A stretch of 64,000 nt of DNA from Falsiroseomonas oleicola (GTDB lineage: Bacteria; Pseudomonadota; Alphaproteobacteria; Acetobacterales; Acetobacteraceae), in assembly GCF_019029495.1 (NCBI RefSeq), contig NZ_JAERQM010000001.1, positions 1,178,001-1,242,000 on the forward strand, written 5' to 3'. The position numbers were made by a program, and so were the translations under genes. The notes under the pieces are model-generated. The model was not told where the DNA came from. It made no database searches and saw only the letters and a list, made by a program, of their open reading frames with translations. Of this stretch, positions 15,689 to 28,489 are shown piece by piece (positions within the stretch are counted from its first letter, which is position 1; the number at the start of each line of letters is the position of its first letter).

Positions 15689-17370
15689 GCTGATTCCTCC
15701 GCCACGCGCAGAACGTCGATCTTCACCAGCCAGGCCAGCGCCCGGAACAGCCGCGCCGCATATCCCGGCGGCTGGTCCGCGACCAGGGCGCCCGCGCTGG
15801 CCGGGCCCGCTTCGAGCTGGGCCAGCACCGCCTGGAAGGTCTCGGCGCCGGGCAGCAGGTCGCGCCGCGCGGCGCCGCCCGGGATGGCGGCGATGGCCAG
15901 CAGCCGGGCCAAAGCGGCGGCCGCGTCCGGCAGGCCGGGCGCCAGGCACAGCCGCGTCTCGGGGGTGAGCCGCCGGCTCGGATAGTCGGCGAAGAGCATC
16001 GCCGGGTCCGGCCGGCGCGGCACCGGCTCCTCTCCCCGCAGCCGCGCCGCCCTCTCCCCGCGGCCGGACTGGCGCAGCTTCGCCAGTTCCGCCCAGAGCT
16101 GCGCGTATTGGCGCATCACCGCCGCCCCGTCATAGGTCGCGATGGCGCGGGCGCGGGCGGCGGTGCCCATGCGGGCGCGCAGTGCGGCATCGCCGATCAG
16201 CGCCGCGAAGGCGGCCTCCGCCGCGCCGACATCGACGGCGGTGAACTGCGCCACGCCGGCGATGTAGTGGTCATAGGGCTCGTCGCCCTGGGCGTGACGC
16301 TGGGCCAGGTCGGGCATCGCGCCGGCCATCAGGGTCGGGATGCGGAAGCCGGTGACGCCGTGTTCCACCGTGTCGCGCAGCCCGTCCCAGTCGCTGGCGA
16401 CCACCGGCAGGCCGGCGGCCATCGCCTCCACCGGGGCCAAGCCGAAGCTTTCCTGGATGTTGTCGGAGAGCAGGGTGAAGATATCCGCCGCGGCGCGCAG
16501 GGTGGTGCCGGGCTCGGGCCGCTCCACCAGCCGGATCGGCAGCTCCGGCGCCAGCGCCCTGGCGAGTTCGGAGAAGGCCCGGCGCTGCGTGGCATCCGCG
16601 AACCAGCCCGACAGGATCAGCACCACCTTCGCGCCGGCGGGCGCGGCGGCGGCGGCGCGGGCCAGCCCCAAAAACATCGGCAGCGGATGCGCCTTGGCGT
16701 GGAAGGACAGGCGGCCGTGATGCAGCACGGCGATGTCCTGCGGTGCGATGCCCAGCCGCCGCCGCCATTCCGCCCGCGCCGCCGGGTCCGGCGCCAGGGC
16801 TGCCGTGTCGACGCCGAGCGGGATGACCGGCAGGGCCGGCCCCTCCACCCGCGTGGCGCCGAGCCGCCGCGCCAGATAGGCCCCCTCCCCTTGCCAGAGC
16901 CTTTGCACTGCCCCGCGCACGGCGGTGGAAGTGCAGACCAGCGCGTCCCAGGGCTGGACGGGCGCGAGCAGCAGCTCCGCCAGGCTGTCCATCGCGGCCT
17001 CGGAGGCGATGGTATGGGTGATGCCGACCAGCGAAAGCCCGGCCCCGCCCATCAACCGGCGGCGGCGCCAGGCATATTCCGACAGCTCCGGCCCCGGCAG
17101 CATCAGGCAGCCGATCCGGGCGAGTTGCGCGAAATCCGCCTCGGCCAGCGTCTCGGCCGGCACCGCGGCGCCCAGCGCCGCGACCTGGGCGCGAAAGGCG
17201 GCGGCATCGGCCGCGCCGCGGGTCAGGGCCACCAGCCGGTCGAACCCCGCATGCCGCACCAGCCCGCCGAGCAGGCCGGCGCCCGCGGCCTGCCGGCCCA
17301 TCACCTGCGGGCGGCCGTCATCATAGCCGTCGGGGGCATAGAGAAGGGCGGCGGCGGCGGGAATCGGCAT
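15685..17370 (-). CDS. Glycosyltransferase family 4-like protein
   Basis: 561 residues starting at MPIPAAAALLYAPDGYDDG; the open frame extends upstream but the extra sequence overlaps zapE upstream DNA and reads as noise. The C-terminal half has the GT4 donor-site pattern ESFGLAPVEAMAAGLPVVAS (Ex7E). It is preceded by HHGRLSFHAKAHP and a Rossmann strand (KVVLILSGWF). It probably transfers a nucleotide-sugar to a polysaccharide or lipid acceptor in the cytoplasm. It is longer than most GT4 enzymes because of an approximately 150-residue C-terminal extension. It is coupled with the HAD phosphatase, suggesting joint sugar-phosphate metabolism. Confidence 0.8.
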   Translation of the reverse strand: MPIPAAAALLYAPDGYDDGRPQVMGRQAAGAGLLGGLVRHAGFDRLVALTRGAADAAAFRAQVAALGAAVPAETLAEADFAQLARIGCLMLPGPELSEYAWRRRRLMGGAGLSLVGITHTIASEAAMDSLAELLLAPVQPWDALVCTSTAVRGAVQRLWQGEGAYLARRLGATRVEGPALPVIPLGVDTAALAPDPAARAEWRRRLGIAPQDIAVLHHGRLSFHAKAHPLPMFLGLARAAAAAPAGAKVVLILSGWFADATQRRAFSELARALAPELPIRLVERPEPGTTLRAAADIFTLLSDNIQESFGLAPVEAMAAGLPVVASDWDGLRDTVEHGVTGFRIPTLMAGAMPDLAQRHAQGDEPYDHYIAGVAQFTAVDVGAAEAAFAALIGDAALRARMGTAARARAIATYDGAAVMRQYAQLWAELAKLRQSGRGERAARLRGEEPVPRRPDPAMLFADYPSRRLTPETRLCLAPGLPDAAAALARLLAIAAIPGGAARRDLLPGAETFQAVLAQLEAGPASAGALVADQPPGYAARLFRALAWLVKIDVLRVAEESA

Positions 17371-17479
17371 GGGCGAAGGCTGCGGAAGCGGCGCTGGCGC
17401 GTCAATCGGATCGGCGGCGCATCGGCCGGGACCGGGGCAGGGAATTGCCGGGCGGCGCGGGGCGCGGTATCGCGCGGCG

Positions 17480-18643
17480 ATGAACGATCGGCCGCATTCC
17501 GCCGGCGGGGGTCCGCTGCCCACCTACCGTGCCCGCCTGGCAGAGGGCGCGCTGGCCGCCGACCCGGCCCAGGCGCGGGCGGCGGAGGTGCTTCAGGACC
17601 TCTGGCGCCGCACCCGGGGCTACGACCCGCATCCGGAGGAGCCCGAGAAGGGCGGCTTCTTCGCCCGCTTCACCCGCCGCAAGCCTGTGGCGGCGGAGGA
17701 AGCGCCGGCCGGCACCCCGATGGGCCTCTATCTGGTGGGGGAGGTCGGCCGCGGCAAATCCATGCTGATGGACCTGTTCTTCGAGACGGCGGATGTGGCC
17801 CGCAAGCGCCGCATCCATTTCCATCAGTTCATGCAGGATGTGCACCGGCGCATCCATGCCTGGAAGAAGCAGCACGGCGACACGACCGACCCGATCCCGC
17901 CGCTGGCCGATACGCTGACGGCGGAGGCCGCGCTGCTCTGCTTCGACGAATTCCAGGTGCATGACATCGCCGATGCGATGATCCTGGGCCGACTGTTCCA
18001 GGCGCTGTTCGCCCGCGGCACGGTGGTTGTCGCCACCAGCAACACCGCGCCGGCCGACCTGTTCAAGGGCCGCCCGGGCCGCGACGCCTTCCTCCCCTTC
18101 ATCGGCCTGATCTCCCGCCGGCTGGAGGTGCTGACGCTGGAGGCGGCGCGGGATTACCGGCGCGACCGGGTCCGGGCGCTGCCGACCTGGCATGTGCCGG
18201 CCGATGAGCGGGCGACCCGGGCGCTGGACACGGCCTTCGAGGAATTGACCGGGCAGCCGCATGGCACGCCCACCCGCCTGACCCTGCTCGGCCGGTCACT
18301 GGAAGTGCCGCAGGCGGCACGCGGCGTGGCGCGGTTCGACTTCGAGTCGCTCTGCGGCCAGCCGCTGGGTCCGGCCGACTACCTGGCCATCGCCACGCAT
18401 TTCCACACGCTGGTGCTGGACGGCATCCCGCGCCTGGGGCCGGAGAACTTCGACCGCGCACGGCGCTTCATCACGCTGGTGGATGCGCTGTATGAACATC
18501 GGGTGAAGCTTCTGGCCAGCGCCCAGGCGGTGCCGGACCGGCTGCATGAAGAAGGCCATAATGCTGCCATGTTCGCACGGACGGCGAGCCGGCTGAACGA
18601 GATGCAAAGCCAGGATTGGCTAGGGCTTCAGCACCTCACGTAA
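17480..18643 (+). CDS. zapE: Cell division protein ZapE (AFG1-like ATPase)
   Basis: 387 residues. Walker A is GEVGRGKSM (about residues 87-95), Walker B LLCFDEFQVHDIADAMIL, and the sensor region VVVATSNTAPADL, all typical of the AFG1/ZapE family. ZapE binds FtsZ and constricts with the Z-ring; mitochondrial homologues handle misassembled respiratory proteins. The N-terminal PTYRARLAEG and the ending RLNEMQSQDWL match the family. It frequently lies upstream of mdh in alphaproteobacteria, and here only one small gene intervenes. Confidence 0.92.
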   Translation: MNDRPHSAGGGPLPTYRARLAEGALAADPAQARAAEVLQDLWRRTRGYDPHPEEPEKGGFFARFTRRKPVAAEEAPAGTPMGLYLVGEVGRGKSMLMDLFFETADVARKRRIHFHQFMQDVHRRIHAWKKQHGDTTDPIPPLADTLTAEAALLCFDEFQVHDIADAMILGRLFQALFARGTVVVATSNTAPADLFKGRPGRDAFLPFIGLISRRLEVLTLEAARDYRRDRVRALPTWHVPADERATRALDTAFEELTGQPHGTPTRLTLLGRSLEVPQAARGVARFDFESLCGQPLGPADYLAIATHFHTLVLDGIPRLGPENFDRARRFITLVDALYEHRVKLLASAQAVPDRLHEEGHNAAMFARTASRLNEMQSQDWLGLQHLT

Positions 18644-18659
18644 CATCCAGAAATGCGCG

Positions 18660-18690
18660 TTGACAGGCCATGGGGCGATCAGTCTAGTAA
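18660..18690 (+). promoter_or_regulatory. Candidate sigma-70 promoter
   Basis: TTGACA at 18660-18665 is followed after 17 bp by TCTAGT, or after 19 bp by TAGTAA. The perfect -35 element stands out in this GC-rich DNA. It would drive the Thr/Arg-rich secreted protein 85 bp downstream. Confidence 0.5.
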
Positions 18691-18774
18691 CGCGCATGGG
18701 AGCCCTTCAGGGGTTCGGGGGATGCCACGGCCCTGCTTGGGGCGGGGTCGTGAAGATCGGGGGAATATTATCGC

Positions 18775-19413
18775 ATGCGGATGATCCTGCTTGCCCTGCT
18801 ATCCGTGCTTGTCTTCGCTCCGCAACCGGCCGATGCCGCCAGGCGTGACGACCGGAGCGGAACGGCGGTGAGCAGAACCAATGCCGCTGCCAGCCCCGCG
18901 ACCCGCGCCTCCACCCGCGCCACGCCGCGCAGCACGGTTCGCAGCAGCACGGCTGCCCGGACCACGCCGGCGCGCAGCACCACCAGCCGCAGCGCGGCAC
19001 GCACGACCACCCGCAGCGCGACGCGGACCGCGACGCGCAGCACAGCGCGCACGGTCACCCGCAGCGCGGCGCGGACCACCGCCCGCACGCCGAGCCGGAC
19101 CGCGTCCCGGACCACCGCCCGCACGCCGAGCCGGACCGCGTCCCGGACCACCGCCCGCACGGCCTCGCGCCAGCAGGCGATGCGCAGCCGCACCGCCAAC
19201 CGCCAGGTCACGGTGCGCACCGCGCGCCAGGGCACCGTGGTGCGCGGCGCCGCCGCCGCCACCATTTCCCGCGGCAATATGCGCCCCAGCGGGATCGCCG
19301 GCTGGCAGGCCGGCCTGCCGGCGGTAACCATGACGCAGCGCGACTGCCCGGTGGGCACCTTCGCCACCCTGGCGCGTGGCCATAGCGACATTGTGCGCTG
19401 CATGCCCCTGTAG
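18775..19413 (+). CDS. Secreted Thr/Arg/Ser-repeat protein
   Basis: 212 residues. The signal peptide (MRMILLALLSVLVFAPQPADA) is followed by about 115 residues built almost only from Thr, Arg, Ser and Ala (units such as RTTART and SRTASR), giving a very high positive charge. A short ordered C-terminal domain (GWQAGLPAVTMTQRDCPVG to IVRCMPL) has two cysteines that could form a disulfide in the periplasm. GGGGGA precedes the ATG. I do not recognise a characterised family. The basic tract could bind cell-wall polymer, LPS or nucleic acid. A 36-bp tandem repeat inside the gene shows recent expansion. Confidence 0.7.
   Translation: MRMILLALLSVLVFAPQPADAARRDDRSGTAVSRTNAAASPATRASTRATPRSTVRSSTAARTTPARSTTSRSAARTTTRSATRTATRSTARTVTRSAARTTARTPSRTASRTTARTPSRTASRTTARTASRQQAMRSRTANRQVTVRTARQGTVVRGAAAATISRGNMRPSGIAGWQAGLPAVTMTQRDCPVGTFATLARGHSDIVRCMPL
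19075..19161 (+). repeat. 36-bp tandem repeat within coding sequence (2.4 copies)
   Basis: Two identical 36-bp units (19075-19110, 19111-19146) and a 15-bp partial third encode TTARTPSRTASR twice. The unit length is a multiple of three, so the frame is kept. Identity at every position implies a recent duplication. Confidence 0.9.
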
Positions 19414-19457
19414 GGGATGGCGGCCCCCAGCCGGAAGGGTGGGGATTCTGGTTGAAT

Positions 19458-19592
19458 GGGCGGCAATCCGCCCAATTCGATGGCCTTTTCCAGCCCCGGC
19501 AAGGCCGTAAGTCATGCAGCCCCGCCTTGCCCGGCTTGCAGGGCGGGAGTAGGAAGCCCCGCAGGGCGTGCCCCCGAGCTTTGAACGGGGGC
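19458..19592 (+). promoter_or_regulatory. Structured leader region upstream of mdh
   Basis: Three GC-rich hairpins stand in a row: GGGCGG/CCGCCC (19458-19473), CCCCGCC/GGGCGGG (19520-19547) and GCCCCCG/CGGGGGC (19570-19592). They end 46 bp before the mdh ATG. They could be a 5' leader with regulatory structure or simply GC-rich pairing. No known riboswitch was recognised. Confidence 0.35.
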
Positions 19593-19602
19593 GCCGTCTT
19601 GA

Positions 19603-20592
<990 letters not shown>

Positions 20593-20600
20593 GATCGCCT

Positions 20601-20639
20601 GCCGGCGGCCCAATGCCTTGAAGGCGTTGGGCCGCCGGC
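20601..20639 (+). other. Very strong intercistronic hairpin between mdh and sucC
   Basis: Two 19-nt arms match at all but one position (a G-T wobble) around a single base; the real loop is a few nt. No T-run follows, so it is not a standard terminator. It may stabilise the mdh 3' end or set relative mdh and sucC expression. Confidence 0.75.
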
Positions 20640-20683
20640 CTGTCTGACGCCCCTCGGGGCGCCCTGCCTGCCGGAGACATCGG

Positions 20684-21877
20684 ATGAACATCCACGAATA
20701 CCAGGCCAAGGAATTGCTGCGCCGCTACGGCGTGGCGGTGCTCGAGGGCCATGTGGCCTGGACGGCGGATGAAGCCGTGGAAGCGGCGAAGAAGCTGCCC
20801 GGCCCCGTCTATGTCGTGAAGTCCCAGATCCATGCCGGTGGCCGCGGCGCCGGCCGCTTCACCAATGACCCGAACGGCAAGGGCGGCGTCCGCGTCGTCA
20901 AGTCGATCGAGGCCGTGAAGGAAGCGGCCGAGGCGATGCTCGGCAACGTCCTGGTCACCAAGCAGACCGGCGAGCAGGGCAAGCTGGTGTCCCGGGTGTT
21001 CGTCGAAGATGGCTGCGACATCAAGCGGGAGCTGTATCTCGGCCTGCTGATCGACCGCGAGACCAGCCGCGTGACGGTGATGGCCTCCACCGAGGGCGGC
21101 ATGGAGATCGAGGAGGTGGCCCACGACCACCCCGAGAAGATCCTGAAGGTCGCGATCGACCCGGCCTCGGGCATCTTCCCCTATCACGCCCGCAAGCTCG
21201 CCTTCGGCCTCGGCCTTGAGGGCAAGCAGGTCGCGGCCTTCCAGAAGTTCGTCCTCGCGCTGTATGGCGCCTTCCTCGAGCTCGACTGCGCCATCGTCGA
21301 AATCAACCCGCTGGTCGTGACCGGCAAGGGCGACATCGTCGCGCTGGACGCCAAGGTGTCCTTCGACGAGAGCGCGCTGTTCCGCCACAAGGACCTCGAG
21401 GCGCTGCGCGATGACAGCGAGATGGACCCGAAGGAACTCGACGCGGTCAAGAACGACCTGAACTACGTCGCGCTCGACGGCGAGATCGGCTGCATGGTGA
21501 ACGGCGCCGGCCTGGCGATGGCCACCATGGACATCATCAAGCTGTACGGCTCCTCCCCCGCCAACTTCCTCGACGTCGGCGGCACCGCCAATGCGGCGCG
21601 GGTGACGGAGGCCTTCCGGATCATCACCTCCGACGTCAACGTCAAGGCGATCCTGGTCAACATCTTCGGTGGCATCGCCAAGTGCGACATGATCGCCAAC
21701 GGCATCGTGGAAGCCTCCAAGAACCTGAAGCTTTCGGTGCCGCTGGTGGTGCGGCTCGAGGGTACGAATGTGGACCTCGGCAAGAAGATCCTTGCGGAGT
21801 CCGGGCTGGCGATCATCGCGGCCGACAACCTGGCGGATGCGGCCCAGAAGGTCGTGGCCGCGGTTAAGGGAGCCTGA
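20684..21877 (+). CDS. sucC: Succinyl-CoA synthetase beta subunit (ADP-forming)
   Basis: 397 residues, the usual SucC length. It starts [17 protein letters not shown], has an ATP-grasp domain with [16 protein letters not shown], the metal/nucleotide region [18 protein letters not shown], and the C-terminal CoA-ligase part with the conserved [17 protein letters not shown]. It pairs with SucD to convert succinyl-CoA and ADP/GDP to succinate and ATP/GTP in the cytosolic TCA cycle. It lies 4 bp upstream of sucD, so the subunits should be made in equal amounts. Confidence 0.97.
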   Translation: MNIHEYQAKELLRRYGVAVLEGHVAWTADEAVEAAKKLPGPVYVVKSQIHAGGRGAGRFTNDPNGKGGVRVVKSIEAVKEAAEAMLGNVLVTKQTGEQGKLVSRVFVEDGCDIKRELYLGLLIDRETSRVTVMASTEGGMEIEEVAHDHPEKILKVAIDPASGIFPYHARKLAFGLGLEGKQVAAFQKFVLALYGAFLELDCAIVEINPLVVTGKGDIVALDAKVSFDESALFRHKDLEALRDDSEMDPKELDAVKNDLNYVALDGEIGCMVNGAGLAMATMDIIKLYGSSPANFLDVGGTANAARVTEAFRIITSDVNVKAILVNIFGGIAKCDMIANGIVEASKNLKLSVPLVVRLEGTNVDLGKKILAESGLAIIAADNLADAAQKVVAAVKGA

Positions 21878-21881
21878 GCTC

Positions 21882-22778
21882 ATGGCCGTTCTGATCGACG
21901 CCAACACCCGCGTCATGACCCAGGGCTTCACGGGCGCCCAGGGCACCTTCCATGCCAGCCAGGGCATCGCCTATGGCAGCACCTATGTCGGCGGCACGAC
22001 CCCCGGCAAGGGCGGCACCATGCACCCCGAGTTGAACCTGCCGGTGTTCAACACCGTGGTGGAATGCCGGGACGCGACCGGGGCGAATGCCACCGTCATC
22101 TACGTGCCCGCCCCCTTCGCGGCGGACGCCATCCTCGAGGCGATCGACGCCGAGATGCCGCTGATCATCTGCATCACGGAGGGCATTCCGGTGCTCGACA
22201 TGGTGAAGGTGAAGCGCGCGCTGGCCGGTTCCAAGTCGCTGCTGGTCGGGCCGAACTGCCCGGGCGTCATCACGCCGGATGCCTGCAAGATCGGCATCAT
22301 GCCGGGCCACATCCACCGCCGCGGCTCGGTCGGCATCGTCAGCCGCTCCGGCACCCTGACCTATGAGGCCGTCGCGCAGACCACGGCGGCCGGCCTCGGC
22401 CAGTCCTCCTGCGTCGGCATCGGCGGCGACCCGGTGAAGGGCATGGACTTCATCGATGTCCTGAAGCTGTTCCTGGCCGATGACGAGACCCAGTCCATCA
22501 TCATGATCGGCGAGATCGGCGGCCAGTCCGAAGTGATCGGCGCCGAGTATCTCGCCGAGCACAATTTCGGACCGGGCAAGCCGAACAAGCCGGTGGTGGG
22601 CTTCATCGCCGGCGCCACGGCCCCTCCGGGCCGTCGCATGGGTCATGCGGGCGCGGTGATCTCGGGCGGCAACGACACGGCGGAAGCCAAGATGGACGCG
22701 ATGCGCAAGGCCGGCATCCATGTCGCCGACAGCCCCTCCGCGCTCGGCTCGACCATGGTGAAGGCGCTCAAGAAGTAA
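21882..22778 (+). CDS. sucD: Succinyl-CoA synthetase alpha subunit
   Basis: 298 residues beginning [18 protein letters not shown]; an upstream in-frame extension overlaps sucC and is rejected. The CoA-binding Rossmann part has [25 protein letters not shown] is the subunit signature, and [14 protein letters not shown] contains the His that is transiently phosphorylated. The start ATG is 4 bp after the sucC stop, with a purine-rich AAGGGAG preceding the sucC stop as ribosome binding site. Confidence 0.97.
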   Translation: MAVLIDANTRVMTQGFTGAQGTFHASQGIAYGSTYVGGTTPGKGGTMHPELNLPVFNTVVECRDATGANATVIYVPAPFAADAILEAIDAEMPLIICITEGIPVLDMVKVKRALAGSKSLLVGPNCPGVITPDACKIGIMPGHIHRRGSVGIVSRSGTLTYEAVAQTTAAGLGQSSCVGIGGDPVKGMDFIDVLKLFLADDETQSIIMIGEIGGQSEVIGAEYLAEHNFGPGKPNKPVVGFIAGATAPPGRRMGHAGAVISGGNDTAEAKMDAMRKAGIHVADSPSALGSTMVKALKK

Positions 22779-22784
22779 CGTAAC

Positions 22785-22844
22785 GGTCACCAGGGTCGCG
22801 TCAGGCTCTGGTCTCAGGGCCTGACGGCGGCGGGCCTGGTGACC
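22785..22844 (+). other. Nested hairpin between sucD and sucA
   Basis: Outer arms GGTCACCAGG/CCTGGTGACC enclose inner arms CGTCAGGC/GCCTGACG. Both pairs are exact. The structure fills most of the sucD to sucA gap, lacks a T-run, and ends 48 bp before the sucA start. Confidence 0.7.
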
Positions 22845-22892
22845 TATGTAGTGGCGGCCCGCCGGCAGAGGCTGGGCGCAACGGAGACGGAA

Positions 22893-25784
<2,892 letters not shown>

Positions 25785-25815
25785 TGAGCGCTCCACAGGG
25801 CAGAAGGCAGGACAG

Positions 25816-27057
25816 ATGACCGATATCGTGGTGCCCCCGCTCGGGGAAAGCGTCTCCTCCGCCACTGTGGCGCGGTGGCTGAAGAAGGCCGGCGAAGCCG
25901 TGGCGATGGATGAGCCGCTGGTGGAGCTGGAGACCGACAAGGTCACGGTGGAAGTCAACGCGGCCGTTGCCGGCGTGCTGGAAAGCATCAGCGCCGATGA
26001 GGGCGCGGAGGTCGAGGCCGGCGCCGTGATTGGCAGCATCGCCGAGGGCGCCGGCGCCAAGCCCGCCTCCACCGGCACGCCGACCGCCCCGAAGCCGGCC
26101 GCCGCCGCCCCGGCGCAGCCGAAGACCGAGGCGCCGCAGCCCGCCCCGGGTCCGGTCTCCCGCCCCGCGGAAGGCGCCGCCAATGGCCCCGCCGCGACCA
26201 AGGCGATGGCCGATGCCGGCGTGACGCAGGCGCAGGTCGGCGCCGGCACGGGCAAGGATGGTCGCGTGACCAAGGGCGACGTGCTCGCCTTCCTGTCCAA
26301 GCCCGCCGCCGCCCCTGCCCCGGCCGCCGCCGCGCCCAAGGCCGCGCGTGCCCCGGGTGCCGGTGAGGAGCGGGTGAAGATGACCCGCCTGCGCCAGACC
26401 ATCGCGCGCCGGCTGAAGGAAGCGCAGAACACCGCCGCCATGCTGACCACCTTCAACGAGGTGGATATGGGCGCGGCGATGGCGCTCCGGACCGAATACA
26501 AGGACGCCTTCGAGAAGAAGCACGGCGTGAAGCTCGGCTTCATGTCCTTCTTCGTGAAGGCCTGCGTCGCGGCGCTGAAGGAATTCCCGGCGGTGAACGC
26601 CGAGATCGACGGCGACGAGATCGTCTACAAGCACGCCGTCCATATGGGCATCGCCGTCGGTGGTCCCTCCGGCCTCGTGGTGCCCGTGTTGCGCGATGCG
26701 GACCAGATGAGCTTCGCCGAGATCGAGAAGACCATCGGCTCCTACGGCAAGAAGGCGCGTGATGGCGCGCTGAAGCTGGACGAGTTGACCGGCGGCAGCT
26801 TCACCATCACCAATGGCGGCATCTACGGCAGCCTGATGTCGACGCCGATCCTGAACCCGCCGCAGTCCGGCATCCTGGGCATGCACAAGATCCAGGAGCG
26901 GCCGATGGCGGTTGGCGGCAAGGTCGAGATCCGGCCGATGATGTACATCGCGCTCAGCTACGACCACCGGATCGTGGACGGCAAGGAGGCGGTGAGCTTC
27001 CTGGTCCGCGTGAAGGAAAGCATCGAGGATCCGCGCCGGCTGATGCTGGACCTCTGA
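25816..27057 (+). CDS. sucB: 2-oxoglutarate dehydrogenase E2 (dihydrolipoyl succinyltransferase)
   Basis: 413 residues. The lipoyl domain (residues 1-76) has Lys42 in [11 protein letters not shown] as the lipoylation site, followed by an Ala/Pro-rich linker. The E3-binding domain is around residues 115-160 ([15 protein letters not shown]). The catalytic acyltransferase domain ends with the active-site [13 protein letters not shown]. It forms the core of the OGDH complex. A strong terminator 18 bp downstream ends the mdh-suc operon; the E3 gene is 5 kb away. Confidence 0.97.
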   Translation: MTDIVVPPLGESVSSATVARWLKKAGEAVAMDEPLVELETDKVTVEVNAAVAGVLESISADEGAEVEAGAVIGSIAEGAGAKPASTGTPTAPKPAAAAPAQPKTEAPQPAPGPVSRPAEGAANGPAATKAMADAGVTQAQVGAGTGKDGRVTKGDVLAFLSKPAAAPAPAAAAPKAARAPGAGEERVKMTRLRQTIARRLKEAQNTAAMLTTFNEVDMGAAMALRTEYKDAFEKKHGVKLGFMSFFVKACVAALKEFPAVNAEIDGDEIVYKHAVHMGIAVGGPSGLVVPVLRDADQMSFAEIEKTIGSYGKKARDGALKLDELTGGSFTITNGGIYGSLMSTPILNPPQSGILGMHKIQERPMAVGGKVEIRPMMYIALSYDHRIVDGKEAVSFLVRVKESIEDPRRLMLDL

Positions 27058-27074
27058 TTCTTCGGAACGCCTCG

Positions 27075-27112
27075 AAAAGCCCTTCCCCGCCCGGCGTGGG
27101 GAAGGGCTTTTT
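27075..27112 (+). terminator. Rho-independent terminator after sucB
   Basis: Perfect 14-bp arms (AAAAGCCCTTCCCC and GGGGAAGGGCTTTT) surround a 9-nt loop and end in a T-run. This is a textbook bidirectional intrinsic terminator and the clearest in the window. Confidence 0.95.
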
Positions 27113-27136
27113 CATGTCCGCTGCCAGGGTGACCCG

Positions 27137-27454
27137 ATGCTGATCCTCGCCTTCGGCTTCCTCGCCCTCTGCGCCGCCCTCGAATACCGCGCCCGCGGCG
27201 AGCCCGCCTTGCGCCCTGAACCCCGCACGGACCGCATATGGCGCGGCCTCGGCACCCTGGCCGGGCTGCTCGCCACCATCGGGCCGCTGGTGGTGATGGC
27301 CCGCATCGACGTGGCACAGGGCGCGGGCGCCTATCTGCTCGGCGCCGTCTTCGCCTTCGCCGGCGGCTTCACGCCGGAACGCTGGTGGGGACTGACCTCC
27401 ATGGCGGCGGGCGTGTTCGGACTGGGCCTGCTGGTCGGCGCGCTGCTGGCCTGA
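27137..27454 (+). CDS. Small integral membrane protein, unknown
   Basis: 105 residues with three hydrophobic segments: residues 1-15 (LILAFGFLALCAAL), about 40-56 (GTLAGLLATIGPLVVMA) and two short segments to the C-terminus (GAYLLGAVFAFAGGF, AAGVFGLGLLVGALLA). AGGGTGA precedes the ATG by 4 nt. I recognise no family. It follows the sucB terminator, so it needs its own promoter or readthrough. It converges with the next Bug gene with a 4-bp gap. Confidence 0.6.
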   Translation: MLILAFGFLALCAALEYRARGEPALRPEPRTDRIWRGLGTLAGLLATIGPLVVMARIDVAQGAGAYLLGAVFAFAGGFTPERWWGLTSMAAGVFGLGLLVGALLA

Positions 27455-27458
27455 ACCA

Positions 27459-28430
27459 TCATTCGATGGCGCGGAAGCCGGTGGCGCGCACCACCTCCGC
27501 CCATCGCACCGTCTCCGCCTGCATCATCCGGGCGAAATCCACCCGGCCATGGCCGGCGGGCCGGAAGCCGGTCTCGGCCAGGCGGGCGCGGAGCGGTGGC
27601 GCCGCGAGCACCCGCAGCACCCCTTCCTCCAGCGCCGCCAGCACCGGCGCGGGCGTCGCGGCCGGCGCCACCAGGCCGAACCAGGCATGGAAGCCGAGGC
27701 CTGGCCGGCCGAGCTCCGCCATGGTCGGCACCTGCGGCAGCAGCGGCGCGCGGGCCGGCCCTGTCACCGCCAGCGCCTTCAGCCGCCCCGCCTGCACATG
27801 CGGCGCGACCAGGGCGATGGTGCCGAACATGCCCTGCACATCGCCGCCCAGGATCGCGGCCATGGCGTCCCCGGTGGCGCGGAAATGCACCGCCTCGGCC
27901 CGCAGCCCGGCCTGCGCGGCCAGCATGGTGGCGCCAAAATGGCCGGGGGTGCCGGCGCCGAAGGTGCCCATGAAGACCTGCGACCGCGACCTGCCCCAGG
28001 CGACGTAGCTGTCCAGCTCCTCGACCGGCAGGCTGGCCGGTACCACGAAGGCGAAGTCGATCGCCGCCACCTCCGCCACCGCGGCGAAATCGCGCGCCGG
28101 GTCGTAGGGCAGTCGGGCATAGGTGCTGGGCGCCATGGCGAGCTGGCCGACCTCCCCGAACAGCAGCGTCGTGCCATCCGCCGCGGCGCGGGCGACCTCC
28201 TGCGCCGCGATGGCACCGGCGGCGCCGGGCTTGTTGTCCACCACAACCCCGGCGGGCCAGGCCTCGCGCAGGGCCTCCGCCAGCAGGCGTCCCACCACAT
28301 CCGGGCCGCTGCCCGGCGGGAAGCCGAGCACCAGCCGGATCGGCCTTTCGGGCAGGGCAGCCTGGGCGGCGAGCGGCAGGAAGGCGGCGGCGGCCAGCAA
28401 GGCGCGGCGCGGCAGATGCGGCTGGGGCAT
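27459..28430 (-). CDS. Bug-family tripartite tricarboxylate receptor
   Basis: 323 residues. The signal peptide is MPQPHLPRRALLAAAAFLPLAAQA, followed by IRLVLGFPPGSGPDVVGRLL and VVVDNKPGAAGAIAAQEVARAA, the Bug hallmarks. Periplasmic carboxylate-binding function is expected; the ligand is unknown. AAGGAGGA is placed well before the ATG. It is an orphan (no tctAB), divergent from a DUF3237 gene with an AT-rich palindrome in between, which suggests shared regulation. The open frame continues far upstream, but only as antisense shadow of the DUF3237 gene. Confidence 0.87.
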   Translation of the reverse strand: MPQPHLPRRALLAAAAFLPLAAQAALPERPIRLVLGFPPGSGPDVVGRLLAEALREAWPAGVVVDNKPGAAGAIAAQEVARAAADGTTLLFGEVGQLAMAPSTYARLPYDPARDFAAVAEVAAIDFAFVVPASLPVEELDSYVAWGRSRSQVFMGTFGAGTPGHFGATMLAAQAGLRAEAVHFRATGDAMAAILGGDVQGMFGTIALVAPHVQAGRLKALAVTGPARAPLLPQVPTMAELGRPGLGFHAWFGLVAPAATPAPVLAALEEGVLRVLAAPPLRARLAETGFRPAGHGRVDFARMMQAETVRWAEVVRATGFRAIE

Positions 28431-28450
28431 GGACGGGTCCTCCTTGATTG

Positions 28451-28463
28451 TTATGCTGCATAA
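28451..28463. promoter_or_regulatory. AT-rich inverted repeat between divergent genes
   Basis: TTATGCTGCATAA is a perfect 5-bp-arm palindrome in the 59-bp gap between the Bug receptor and the DUF3237 gene. It is AT-rich in GC-rich surroundings, so it may be an operator or a -10 region. Confidence 0.4.
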
Positions 28464-28489
28464 TAAGCAAGGCGGGGGACGGATCGGCA

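Noticed and set aside
19075-19161. CRISPR array suspected from 36-bp repeats
   Set aside because: The units are directly adjacent without spacers and encode an in-frame peptide repeat.
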